From: an uncultured Prevotella sp.
GTDB lineage: Bacteria; Bacteroidota; Bacteroidia; Bacteroidales; Bacteroidaceae
Assembly (NCBI GenBank): GCA_937907705.1
Contig: CALCVP010000079.1
Location: 23,776 to 87,775 of the forward strand
Reading direction: 5' to 3'
DNA length: 64,000 bases
Shown: positions 18,913 to 27,311 of the stretch, piece by piece
How positions within the stretch are numbered: the stretch's first letter is position 1
Layout: every line of letters begins with the position of its first letter
Translations under genes and position numbers: made by a program
The notes under the pieces: model-generated
Seen by the model: only the letters and a program-made list of their open reading frames with translations
The model's database searches: none
Told to the model about the DNA's origin: nothing

Positions 18913-18949
18913 TACGGTTGCAAAGTTATAGTAAAACCTTACAACCGTA
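18913..18949 (-). promoter_or_regulatory. ECF sigma gene promoter with a spanning inverted repeat
   Basis: CAAAGTTA (18921-18928) reads TAACTTTG on the minus strand, a match to TAnnTTTG 31 bases upstream of the ATG. It is enclosed by an 8-bp perfect inverted repeat, TACGGTTG (18913-18920) and CAACCGTA (18942-18949). The arrangement looks like an operator across the core promoter. Confidence 0.5.
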
Positions 18950-19104
18950 TGTACAAATCATACCAACAATCTATGTCAAACGTCTCAAACTGCAAAAATA
19001 CCGTATCATTTATACATGTTAAATGTAACATACCATTTGCAAAACCATTGGTTATCAGCCGTTTCTACATATTACGCTATGTCCGTCAATCTATACACAG
19101 TTCT

Positions 19105-22100
19105 TTATTGATACTGTGAAGGCAATACCCCAAACATCTCCTTAAAATGCTTTGCAAAGTTCTGTGACGATGCAAAACCAGTTTGCCAGCATGCTTCTGA
19201 TACATTGCACCTGCCTGATTTCAGAAGCTTGGCAGCCGACTTCAACCGTATTGTCCTGATGAAATCTGCAGGGGTCTGACCCGTGAGCGATTTCATCTTG
19301 CGGTACAGGCTCATGCGCGACATCAACACATCCCGTGCCAAAGAGTCGATGGTGTACTCGCTGTTGCTGATATTCTTCTCGATAAACGATATAACCAGCT
19401 GCAAGAATTCCTCGTCCTGTTCCGAGTTGACCACAGTTTTTGCATCCAATGACAGATTGTGCGAAAAATCGTGTCGCCGCGTTTCCTGCTTCTCAAGCAG
19501 ATTATTGATGCGCACTATCAACATATCCATGTCGAAAGGTTTAGCTATATAGGCATCGGCTCCTGCACGGTAACCCTCCTTGCGTGCCTCATCGGTACTC
19601 CATGCAGTAAGCAATATTACGGGGATATGGGAGGTCTGTATGTTCTCTTTTATCCGTCGGCAAAGGTCGGTACCGTTCATACGTGGCATCATCACATCAC
19701 TGACAATAATGTCGGGACTGTTCTCTTCAGCGAGCAATGCTCCCTCTATGCCGTCACGAGCCGACAATACCTTATTATATATATTGCTCAACTCGCCCAC
19801 CATAAAGTTGCGGAACTCATCGTTGTCCTCTACCACAAGTACAGTGGCTGATTTTGTAGTTGGAGTGCTGCCTGCAGCATTTGCCTGTTGCCGTTTCCGG
19901 GTATTGCCGGATGTTGGAGTGCCGCTTGCTGACAACAGCTCTTTTCCGGCATCGTTCTGTTCTGCAGCTGTCTCGTTCTTCAAGTCGGTAGGAAGAAGAA
20001 CAATAAAGCTGCTGCCCTTGCCCAATTGGCTCTCTACATCAATACGCCCATTATGCATACGCACGTATTCTGCTACCATATTCAGTCCTATACCCGACCC
20101 TACATTGGCTGTACCTTGATGCTCCGAACGGAAGAAATGTTCAAAGAGATGCTTGCGGTCAGCATCGGAAATGCCACGCCCTGTATCAGATACGGTTATC
20201 CGCAGGTATCTGCGACTGTTCTCTATGTTTTTCGACAGCGCAACCGTTACAGTACCTCCTGCCTCAGTGTACTTGAAGGCATTTGACAAGAGGTTGTTGA
20301 TGATACGTGCAGTCTTGTCATGGTCAAACATCATGAAAAGTCCCTTGACATTGTTTTCAAACTTAAGGTTAATACCCTTCTGCTCCGACAGCGACTTAAA
20401 CCGCGTAACAGTGTACTCCACAAACTCGTCAATATTGCCTCCCGACAAGTTCAAGCGCTCACCATGCATCTCCATCTTGCGGAAATCAAGCAATTGGTTG
20501 ACAAGTTGCAGCAGGTCGCCCGCATTTTTACTGACAGCCGACAGTTGCTGACGAGTATTTTCATCATCAGTATGCCGTATGATGCTACCTATCGGGGTGA
20601 TAATGAGCGTAAGCAGCGTACGGAATTCATGGCTTATATTGGTAAAGAAGCGATACTTCATGTCGTCCAGTTCGCGGTGTTTTTCCTCCTCCATGCGGCG
20701 GCGGTTCTGATTCAGTTTCCAACGTATGCCATACCATACAATCCCTATTGAGACAGCGAGATACAGGAGCTTTGCCCACCATGTGGCCCACAGCGGCGGC
20801 TCCACTACTATCTCCATACGTATCGGTTCACTGCTCCATTTTTTGTCGAAACCGGCTGAGTACACCTCAAGCTCATAACTGCCGGGAGCAAGGTCGGTAA
20901 AAAACGCCCTGCCTATACCGTCTTTCGGACTTGTCTCTACCCAATGGTCGTTTATTCCCCGCAAGCGATAGCGGTAATAGGTATGGCTCGGCATGTCGAA
21001 GTTTAGTCCTGAGAACATCACCGTTACAAAGTTGTCGCGATAGCTGAGCACCAACTTCCGTGTGGCAGAAAGCGCCTCCGGCAGTATTATTCTGCCATTG
21101 TATTCATGGCCCGGCAATATGTCGTTGCCGTTTATCTGCAATGAAGTGAACACAGGATGTCCTGTATACGCCATGTTCTTTACTTCTGACGGATTGACAA
21201 TATAGAAACCTTCGGGCACGCCAAACAGCAGTTTGCCTCCAGTTATATGCCCCATAGTCATCCAGCCGAAACGACTGTCGGCAAGCTTGTTCTGATTGTC
21301 GAACACCGTAAGTTTTATCTCACCTGTCTTCTGACGCTGGAAACGACACAGTCCATTGGGGGTTGTAACCCACACATACCCCAGTTGGTCTTCTATTATT
21401 CCGTTTACCATCTCGTTGGGCATGCCGTCAGCATTGCCTATATGCTTGGCAGTATGCTTTTTGGGGTCTATAAGATAAATGCCGTTGAATGTGCCTACCC
21501 ACACCATGCCATGCCTGTCAATAAGCAGCGCCTTGGAGGGTCCACTGAGTCGCAGCTGTACTCCTTTGTTTGTAGTGATGTCTGCCGGAAAAAGTATGCA
21601 CCGCCTCTGTGGGTCATAGACAAAGAGTCCATTGCCCGATGCTACCCAAATACGGTTGTTGGCATCAAGGCAAAAATCATTGATTACACGGCAATGCGCT
21701 ATACGCTTGTCTACAACAGGCACTATACGATCCCGCTGCTCGTCAAACCAGCCTATGCCGCCATGAAAGTTTACCCATATACGGTGGCTACGGTCTTCAA
21801 GGAAACCACGCACAATGTCGTAATTAATATCCTTGGTTGGCTGTCCGCCCTGCAGAAAATGACGGGTAGTGGCACCGTCTTTCATGAAAATGCCTTGACG
21901 AAATGTGCCCACCCACAAGCGGTGACGGCTATCCTCAAATCCACGTATGTATTCCGTTCCTCCTATACCTGCCTTTGTAACGGACATGGTTTGCGGGCTG
22001 AACAGATATGCACCTCCAGCCGTGGTAAACAGAGCACGCCCGTCTGACAGGCCATTTACCCGGTAGGTGGCAAAATGCAATCCAAAATCTGCAAATGACA

Positions 22101-23127
22101 CATACGGAAAGCGTTGCATGTTGGGATGACAGAAGCAGAGCCCCTTGCCATAGAGTCCCAACATCAGGTTACCCTTATTGTAGGCAAGAGCCTGTATGTC
22201 ATCATCGAGTGTACCGCCCGCGGTCAGCGGATAATCGCCTTGCAGAGTTGTTGAGCCATTGGGCGATATACGCAGCAATCCAGCCTGGCGCACGCCTACA
22301 TACGCTGTGCCGTCATCTGCAACGGTCATGGTAACGCACGCATGTGCCGAGTCGGCATAACGCTGCTGCCACTGCGAGCGTGGAGAAGCAAGCGATGCCA
22401 CACCATGGTTCCACATGACCCACAAGTGGTTGCTTCCTGTGCGAAGTTCTACAAAGTCGCGCTGCTGCATAGGCTGTGTCCACAAGCGTTGGCATGCCAC
22501 CTCACGCAGGGTCTTTGCGTTGACTCCGATTATCCATCCATCGTTGTACACCATCCAGTAGCATCCCTTCCACAGGCAAATGTCGCGCAAGCCACGTGTG
22601 CGCACATTCACCTTGCGGCAGGCTTCTGTCTGGCTGCCGCCCTTGGACAACTGGCTGTGGTCTATATGCAGCAGCTTGCCGCGAGCCGTTACAATCCAAT
22701 AGTCGTGGGCTGCATCAATAAACAGATTGCTCACACGGTCGGTTACTCCCATACCGGCAAACAGCGAGCGCACATCCTTGATATAGTTCTCACGCGTGAG
22801 GTCAAACACAAGTATCTGTCCGAGTTCTTTCATCCACACCCGTTGGTATGCATCAATGTATGCCGTGGTCAATGCCGATACATAGTTGGTGGCATACGCC
22901 TCATCGCCTGACGGCGATATGGAGCGGAACAAACAACCGTCGTAAAGCGACAGACTGGACGATGTGCGCACACCCAATTGACCGTCAGGTGTCCAAAAGA
23001 GGGCTTTCACCTCATTGTCCGGCAGTCCTGCCGATGTATCAATAAGGCGGAACAGATATTGTGCTCCAACCATGATATGGCTGGCTATCAATAGCATGAA
23101 TGTAAGAAAAAAGCGCAAATGCCGCAT
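19105..23127 (-). CDS. Hybrid two-component system regulator (HTCS) of the PUL
   Basis: 1340 residues. In order: signal peptide (MRHLRFFLTFMLLIASHIMVGAQ); two seven-bladed beta-propeller sensor blocks (repeats such as GLPDNEVKALFWTPDG and DRHGMVWVGTFNGIYL, up to about residue 680); a Y_Y_Y domain (YYRYRLRGINDHW near 710); a membrane segment near 790; HisKA with the phospho-accepting His near 833; HATPase (NNLLSNAFKYTEAGG); a receiver domain (VLVVEDNDEF, phospho-accepting Asp near 1144, Lys in AKPFDMD); and a C-terminal AraC-type DNA-binding domain. The periplasmic sensor binds an oligosaccharide and the cytoplasmic end activates PUL promoters. The H-box reads HEFRTLLTLI, with Leu where Pro is usual. 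It lies between the GH operon and the divergent susCD genes, the normal place for a PUL regulator. Confidence 0.93.
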   Translation of the reverse strand: MRHLRFFLTFMLLIASHIMVGAQYLFRLIDTSAGLPDNEVKALFWTPDGQLGVRTSSSLSLYDGCLFRSISPSGDEAYATNYVSALTTAYIDAYQRVWMKELGQILVFDLTRENYIKDVRSLFAGMGVTDRVSNLFIDAAHDYWIVTARGKLLHIDHSQLSKGGSQTEACRKVNVRTRGLRDICLWKGCYWMVYNDGWIIGVNAKTLREVACQRLWTQPMQQRDFVELRTGSNHLWVMWNHGVASLASPRSQWQQRYADSAHACVTMTVADDGTAYVGVRQAGLLRISPNGSTTLQGDYPLTAGGTLDDDIQALAYNKGNLMLGLYGKGLCFCHPNMQRFPYVSFADFGLHFATYRVNGLSDGRALFTTAGGAYLFSPQTMSVTKAGIGGTEYIRGFEDSRHRLWVGTFRQGIFMKDGATTRHFLQGGQPTKDINYDIVRGFLEDRSHRIWVNFHGGIGWFDEQRDRIVPVVDKRIAHCRVINDFCLDANNRIWVASGNGLFVYDPQRRCILFPADITTNKGVQLRLSGPSKALLIDRHGMVWVGTFNGIYLIDPKKHTAKHIGNADGMPNEMVNGIIEDQLGYVWVTTPNGLCRFQRQKTGEIKLTVFDNQNKLADSRFGWMTMGHITGGKLLFGVPEGFYIVNPSEVKNMAYTGHPVFTSLQINGNDILPGHEYNGRIILPEALSATRKLVLSYRDNFVTVMFSGLNFDMPSHTYYRYRLRGINDHWVETSPKDGIGRAFFTDLAPGSYELEVYSAGFDKKWSSEPIRMEIVVEPPLWATWWAKLLYLAVSIGIVWYGIRWKLNQNRRRMEEEKHRELDDMKYRFFTNISHEFRTLLTLIITPIGSIIRHTDDENTRQQLSAVSKNAGDLLQLVNQLLDFRKMEMHGERLNLSGGNIDEFVEYTVTRFKSLSEQKGINLKFENNVKGLFMMFDHDKTARIINNLLSNAFKYTEAGGTVTVALSKNIENSRRYLRITVSDTGRGISDADRKHLFEHFFRSEHQGTANVGSGIGLNMVAEYVRMHNGRIDVESQLGKGSSFIVLLPTDLKNETAAEQNDAGKELLSASGTPTSGNTRKRQQANAAGSTPTTKSATVLVVEDNDEFRNFMVGELSNIYNKVLSARDGIEGALLAEENSPDIIVSDVMMPRMNGTDLCRRIKENIQTSHIPVILLTAWSTDEARKEGYRAGADAYIAKPFDMDMLIVRINNLLEKQETRRHDFSHNLSLDAKTVVNSEQDEEFLQLVISFIEKNISNSEYTIDSLARDVLMSRMSLYRKMKSLTGQTPADFIRTIRLKSAAKLLKSGRCNVSEACWQTGFASSQNFAKHFKEMFGVLPSQYQ

Positions 23128-23159
23128 GATGAAATTTTGGTTTCAGATTATATTCAATG

Positions 23160-23190
23160 CAAAGTTACGAATTATTTATGATAAAACAAG
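23160..23190 (-). promoter_or_regulatory. Promoter of the HTCS gene
   Basis: On the minus strand TAACTTTG (plus-strand 23160-23167) is preceded by a TTG (plus-strand CAA 23187-23189) at exactly 19 bases. This matches the Bacteroidota promoter and is 33 bases upstream of the HTCS ATG. Confidence 0.65.
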
Positions 23191-23261
23191 TACAACATCT
23201 GCAATGCTTTTCCAAAACACATAGCCGTTTGAAGTTTATATACACCTGCTGATTTCATGAA

Positions 23262-23662
23262 GTGTGCAAGCATATTTTTTTACAACATAAAAACGTAAAG
23301 CATGCAAAAAACGGATGGTTTTAAGGCTCAGGCAGCTGCTCTGCACAGCTTTTTATCTGCGGTTGCAGTGCTTTCAGGTGGAAAAAACACTGAAATTGCC
23401 TTCTAAAAGCACGGTTTTCCATTTATCAAAACACCGCATTCATTTCATAAAGCAGTGCTTTACAAAAATAAAGCACTGCTTTTTACAGGTAAAAAACTGC
23501 ACACTACCCATAATAGACGCATTAACATATTGAATAGCAGTATTTTATATTTGCACACGAAAACTGTGATTATTTCGCTCCAATCATCATTTTGCGCAGA
23601 GTAAAGACAGTTTTAGGGCATTAAAAATCTTCTTTTTGTAAACAAACAAGAAAGTGTGCAAT
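23262..23662 (+). repeat. Dispersed intergenic element, copy B (401 bp)
   Basis: Same ends (GTGTGCAAG, GTGTGCAAT), orientation and length as copy A, aligning with no gap at offset 18060. The 22-bp array units start at 23361, 23383, 23405, 23427, 23448 and 23469; the first four have diverged from copy A while the last two are identical, with the same perfect 13-bp inverted repeat (23449-23461 with 23470-23482). A TGCACAC at 23499 and a TATATTTG followed by CACAC (23546-23553) sit at the same offsets as in copy A. It lies between the divergent HTCS and susC genes, where PUL control sequences are expected, so it displaces or adds to the susC regulatory region. Confidence 0.85.
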
Positions 23663-23955
23663 TTTTGGATTCAGCAGATGTTCAGAATTGATTGAAAGAA
23701 AGCACAAGGCAGTTCAAAAGTATCCGGTCAAATAATAAAAGTTGATATATACGGTTAATTTGGAACACCTACTCATAAAAAAGGTATATTACCATTCAAT
23801 TCCGTCAACGAATAGCTATTATTCATTATAAAAGGGACCTTTTTTTCCTTACAAAATATTTTTTTAGTTTTTTTGTTTTTTCATAAGTGTATTACCCCTA
23901 TTGTTCGTATCAGAAGTGTAATCATGAAAGAAACATATCTAAAAACCTATCAAAT
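23663..23955 (+). other. susC upstream region and leader
   Basis: AT-rich non-coding stretch between element B and susC. It contains a small palindrome GGTATATTACC near 23781 and a run of T-rich blocks (23830-23881). I find no clean TAnnTTTG promoter, as expected for an HTCS-activated promoter. An ATG at 23924 opens a signal-peptide-like start that goes out of frame at an A5 tract (23941-23945); see the SusC entry. Confidence 0.5.
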
Positions 23956-26900
23956 ATGGACAGCATATTTTTAATATCAGTAGCTTTGTGCATGGCAGCA
24001 GGCTCTGTAACAAATGTGTCCGCCGCCGACAACGCAGTACAGATGGTACAGCAGAAAGGCAGCAACGTACAGGGCACAGTAGTAGACCAAAACGGTGAAC
24101 CCGTAATTGGAGCTTCTATCAAGGTAAAGGGCACAAAAGTTGCCACCATCACCGATATTGACGGCAAGTTTGTACTCCACAATGTAAGCGGGTCCATCGA
24201 GGTGTCATACATCGGCTACAAAACACAAACAGTCCGTGCAGGTAAGGGCGGCAATTTAACCGTAAAGCTTGAAGAAGACGCCAACGTTCTCAACGATGTT
24301 GTCGTTGTCGGTTACGGTCAGCAGAAAAAAGCTTCCCTTACCTCAGCCATCACTCAGATTAAAGGTGATGAAGTTTTCAAAGACCGCTCTGTTTCTTCTA
24401 CGGCTGTAGCTTTGCAAGGTGAAATTCCAGGTTTGACCGTTACACGTACTTCTACCCGCCCGGGTGCAGAAGGTGCAGCTTTCAAGATTCGTGGCGATAT
24501 TTCCATCAACGGTAACTCTTCACCGCTTATCATCATTGATGGTGTAACAGGCTCCATCGATGAGTTGAACTCTATGAACGGCAATGATATCGAGAATATC
24601 TCTGTATTGAAGGATGCCTCTGCTGCCATCTACGGTTCGCGTGCAGCAAGCGGTGTTATCCTCGTTACCACCAAACACGGCAAGGAAGGTAAGGCTCACG
24701 TTTCTTATCACGGTTCTGTCAGCCGCACCATCAATGGTATTCAGTCGCCCTTGACCAGCACCAGCGAATGGCTTGACATGTTCTACCAAGCACAATATAA
24801 TGATGCGGCTGTAGTTACAGGTTCCAACGATCCTGAGACTATCCACAAAAACATCAACTGGTGGATATTCAACAGCTTCGGCGGTCCTACCCTTGATGAA
24901 ACAGACATTGACCCGGAAACAGGCAACCCAACCGTGTATAAAGGTGAGAAGCTGTTCAATGCGCTCCGTGCAGGCAAGGTGCTGACCCTTCGCAATGGCA
25001 ACAGAATAGAGCGTTGGGACACTACCCAAGACATCATGAAAGAGCTTTACGGGCAAGCGACCTCACAGAAACACAACATCAACATATCTGGGGCAGACAA
25101 GCGTTTTGGCTATAACCTGTCGTTAGGCTATGAGAGCGCCCAGTCGCAGTTGAAACCGGCATACGACGGTCAGCGCAAATGGAGTGCCCGACTGAACTCA
25201 GATTACCAAGCTACCGATGATTTGAAATTCTCTACCAACATAGCATACGAAAAACGAGACAGGCAATCACCTTCTACTGATGTGGGCACAGGATGGATGG
25301 ACCAATGGTTTTGGGCAATATATAATGAAAACGGAGATCCGTACGATACATTCGGAAAGCGTAACCCTCTCTCAGGTCTGCTCTATGGCGGTACTTACAA
25401 ATACCAGCTTACCACCCTTCGTGGCAATATAGGTGCCACTTACGACTTCAAAAAGTTTGTAAAGGGTCTTTCTCTAAATGCAAATGCTGCCTATAAGATG
25501 GTGGAACAAAACAGCCAAACCACTACTTACAAGCATTACTATTACGACTGGGTAGGCACAGAATACGGCAACGCAGGAGGTCCCGGTGGCATGACGCAAG
25601 AGAACAAACGATGGGAAAATATCAACCTCGGCGCTTTTCTGAACTACAAGAACACCTTTGCCAATGTACACAACGTGGCTGCCATGGCAGGTATGACCGC
25701 AGAGCAGGAAACCAACAAGAACATTGCCCTTGGCAGATACAAAGGTCCTCTCTATGACAACTCAGGTTTGGAAGACATGAATATGTTTGTGGGAGGCGAC
25801 AACAACAAGGCTGACGGTGGCAAATCGTCATGGGGATTGGTATCATACCTGACTCGTTTGAACTACGACTACGACAACCGTTATGCCATTGAGTTCTTGG
25901 GACGCCGGGACGGTTCATCCAAACTGTCCAAAGCACAACGCTGGAAAAACTTCTTCTCAGTATCCGGTTACTGGCGCATCACAGGCGAAAAATGGATGAA
26001 AAGTCTTACATGGCTCAACGACCTGAAGCTCCGCTACAACTATGGCAAGACGGGTAGCGTAGAAGGCATCGGCAACTACGAGCGCTATGCTGGCATTTCT
26101 ACCGGCAGCACTATTTTAGGTGTAAATCCAAGTGCACACACTACCATGTGGCTCAGCGGAATGACCAGCGACCAACGCACTTGGGAAACCATCGACAGCC
26201 ACAACTTCGGCCTTGACTTCACTTTGCTGAACAACAGGTTAAGCGGTTCGTTCGATTACTTTATCAAGACCAATACCGGTATGTTTATCAGCATAGAATA
26301 CCCACAGGTATTGGGAGCCACAGCACCTAAGGTGAACGACGGTAAGTTCCGTGCCCGCGGTTGGGAGTTTGCCCTCAACTGGCGCGACAAGATTGGTGAA
26401 GTGAAATACAACGTAGGACTCAACTTGGCAGATGCATGGTCAGAAGTCATGAAACTTACCAACAATGAGAATGTGCCAAATGCAGGTCTCAACAAGAACC
26501 GTCTGATTGGCAAGCCACGCAACTCCATCTATGTATACAAGACAGCCGGACTTTTCCAAACCCAAGACGAGGTAAACGCTTACTACGAAAAATATTATTG
26601 GAACAAAGACCATACAGGACCTAAAGAAGGTAACATTCTCCCTGCACCAGGCGAGAAAAAGACCAACACGCTGCGTCCGGGTGCCCGCAAGTTGGTTGAC
26701 CTCAACGGCGACGGTGCCATCACTCGCGACGATATCTACTACGCAGGCGATGCAGCCCCACGCCTCTCGTTCGGTCTCAAGTTAGGCTTGGAGTGGAAAG
26801 GCATTGATTTCAGTGCATTCTTCCAGGGCATCGGCAAACAAAAGATTCTTCGCACAGGCTATATGTATGCACCTTGGATTGCCAACTATACAAGGCAGAA

Positions 26901-27243
26901 CAGCACCTTCCTTACAGGCACATGGACAGAAGACAATCCTAATGCCAAATATGCAATCATGTCTCGTGATGTAAATTTCAACAAATGGAATTACGAGAAC
27001 AAAGATGTCAGCGTAACCGACAACAGATACATTCGCTTGAAGTCTCTTGTAATTGGCTACACCTTACCTAAGACATGGACCACTAAGATTGGTATCAACA
27101 ACCTGAGAGTCTACTTCTCTGGCGATGACCTGTGGGAGTGGACCAAGGTGAAAGACGGTTACGACCCTGAATATGGAGAGGCTTCCAACAGCACATTCCC
27201 GTTCAGCCGCCAGCTGACATTCGGCCTCGACTTGACATTTTAA
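23956..27243 (+). CDS. SusC-like TonB-dependent outer-membrane transporter
   Basis: About 1095 residues from the ATG at 23956. It has a carboxypeptidase-regulatory-like domain (VQGTVVDQNGEPVIGASIKV), the plug domain (NDVVVVGYGQQKKASLTSAI, IRGDISINGNSSPLIIIDG, ISVLKDASAAIYGSRAASGV) and a long beta-barrel ending RQLTFGLDLTF with terminal Phe. It imports oligosaccharides through the outer membrane with its SusD partner. The start is doubtful: from 23956 the signal peptide (MDSIFLISVALCMAAG) lacks the usual basic n-region. An ATG at 23924 gives MKETYLKTYQIW and then a stop; adding one A to the A5 tract 23941-23945 would give MKETYLKNLSNMDSIF, a normal SusC leader joined to the main frame. A GTG at 23887 is in frame but unlikely. 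Confidence 0.88.
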   Translation: MDSIFLISVALCMAAGSVTNVSAADNAVQMVQQKGSNVQGTVVDQNGEPVIGASIKVKGTKVATITDIDGKFVLHNVSGSIEVSYIGYKTQTVRAGKGGNLTVKLEEDANVLNDVVVVGYGQQKKASLTSAITQIKGDEVFKDRSVSSTAVALQGEIPGLTVTRTSTRPGAEGAAFKIRGDISINGNSSPLIIIDGVTGSIDELNSMNGNDIENISVLKDASAAIYGSRAASGVILVTTKHGKEGKAHVSYHGSVSRTINGIQSPLTSTSEWLDMFYQAQYNDAAVVTGSNDPETIHKNINWWIFNSFGGPTLDETDIDPETGNPTVYKGEKLFNALRAGKVLTLRNGNRIERWDTTQDIMKELYGQATSQKHNINISGADKRFGYNLSLGYESAQSQLKPAYDGQRKWSARLNSDYQATDDLKFSTNIAYEKRDRQSPSTDVGTGWMDQWFWAIYNENGDPYDTFGKRNPLSGLLYGGTYKYQLTTLRGNIGATYDFKKFVKGLSLNANAAYKMVEQNSQTTTYKHYYYDWVGTEYGNAGGPGGMTQENKRWENINLGAFLNYKNTFANVHNVAAMAGMTAEQETNKNIALGRYKGPLYDNSGLEDMNMFVGGDNNKADGGKSSWGLVSYLTRLNYDYDNRYAIEFLGRRDGSSKLSKAQRWKNFFSVSGYWRITGEKWMKSLTWLNDLKLRYNYGKTGSVEGIGNYERYAGISTGSTILGVNPSAHTTMWLSGMTSDQRTWETIDSHNFGLDFTLLNNRLSGSFDYFIKTNTGMFISIEYPQVLGATAPKVNDGKFRARGWEFALNWRDKIGEVKYNVGLNLADAWSEVMKLTNNENVPNAGLNKNRLIGKPRNSIYVYKTAGLFQTQDEVNAYYEKYYWNKDHTGPKEGNILPAPGEKKTNTLRPGARKLVDLNGDGAITRDDIYYAGDAAPRLSFGLKLGLEWKGIDFSAFFQGIGKQKILRTGYMYAPWIANYTRQNSTFLTGTWTEDNPNAKYAIMSRDVNFNKWNYENKDVSVTDNRYIRLKSLVIGYTLPKTWTTKIGINNLRVYFSGDDLWEWTKVKDGYDPEYGEASNSTFPFSRQLTFGLDLTF

Positions 27244-27311
27244 AGGAAAGAGCAAAAACATTCTAATGTAATTCGAACGATGTTCTAACACAATTAAAAA
27301 AGAAAACAATT

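Noticed and set aside
19283..22911. Several long plus-strand ORFs opposite the HTCS gene (also 15235-15648, 16838-17461)
   Set aside because: They are shadows of well-supported minus-strand genes, without starts, signals or family motifs.
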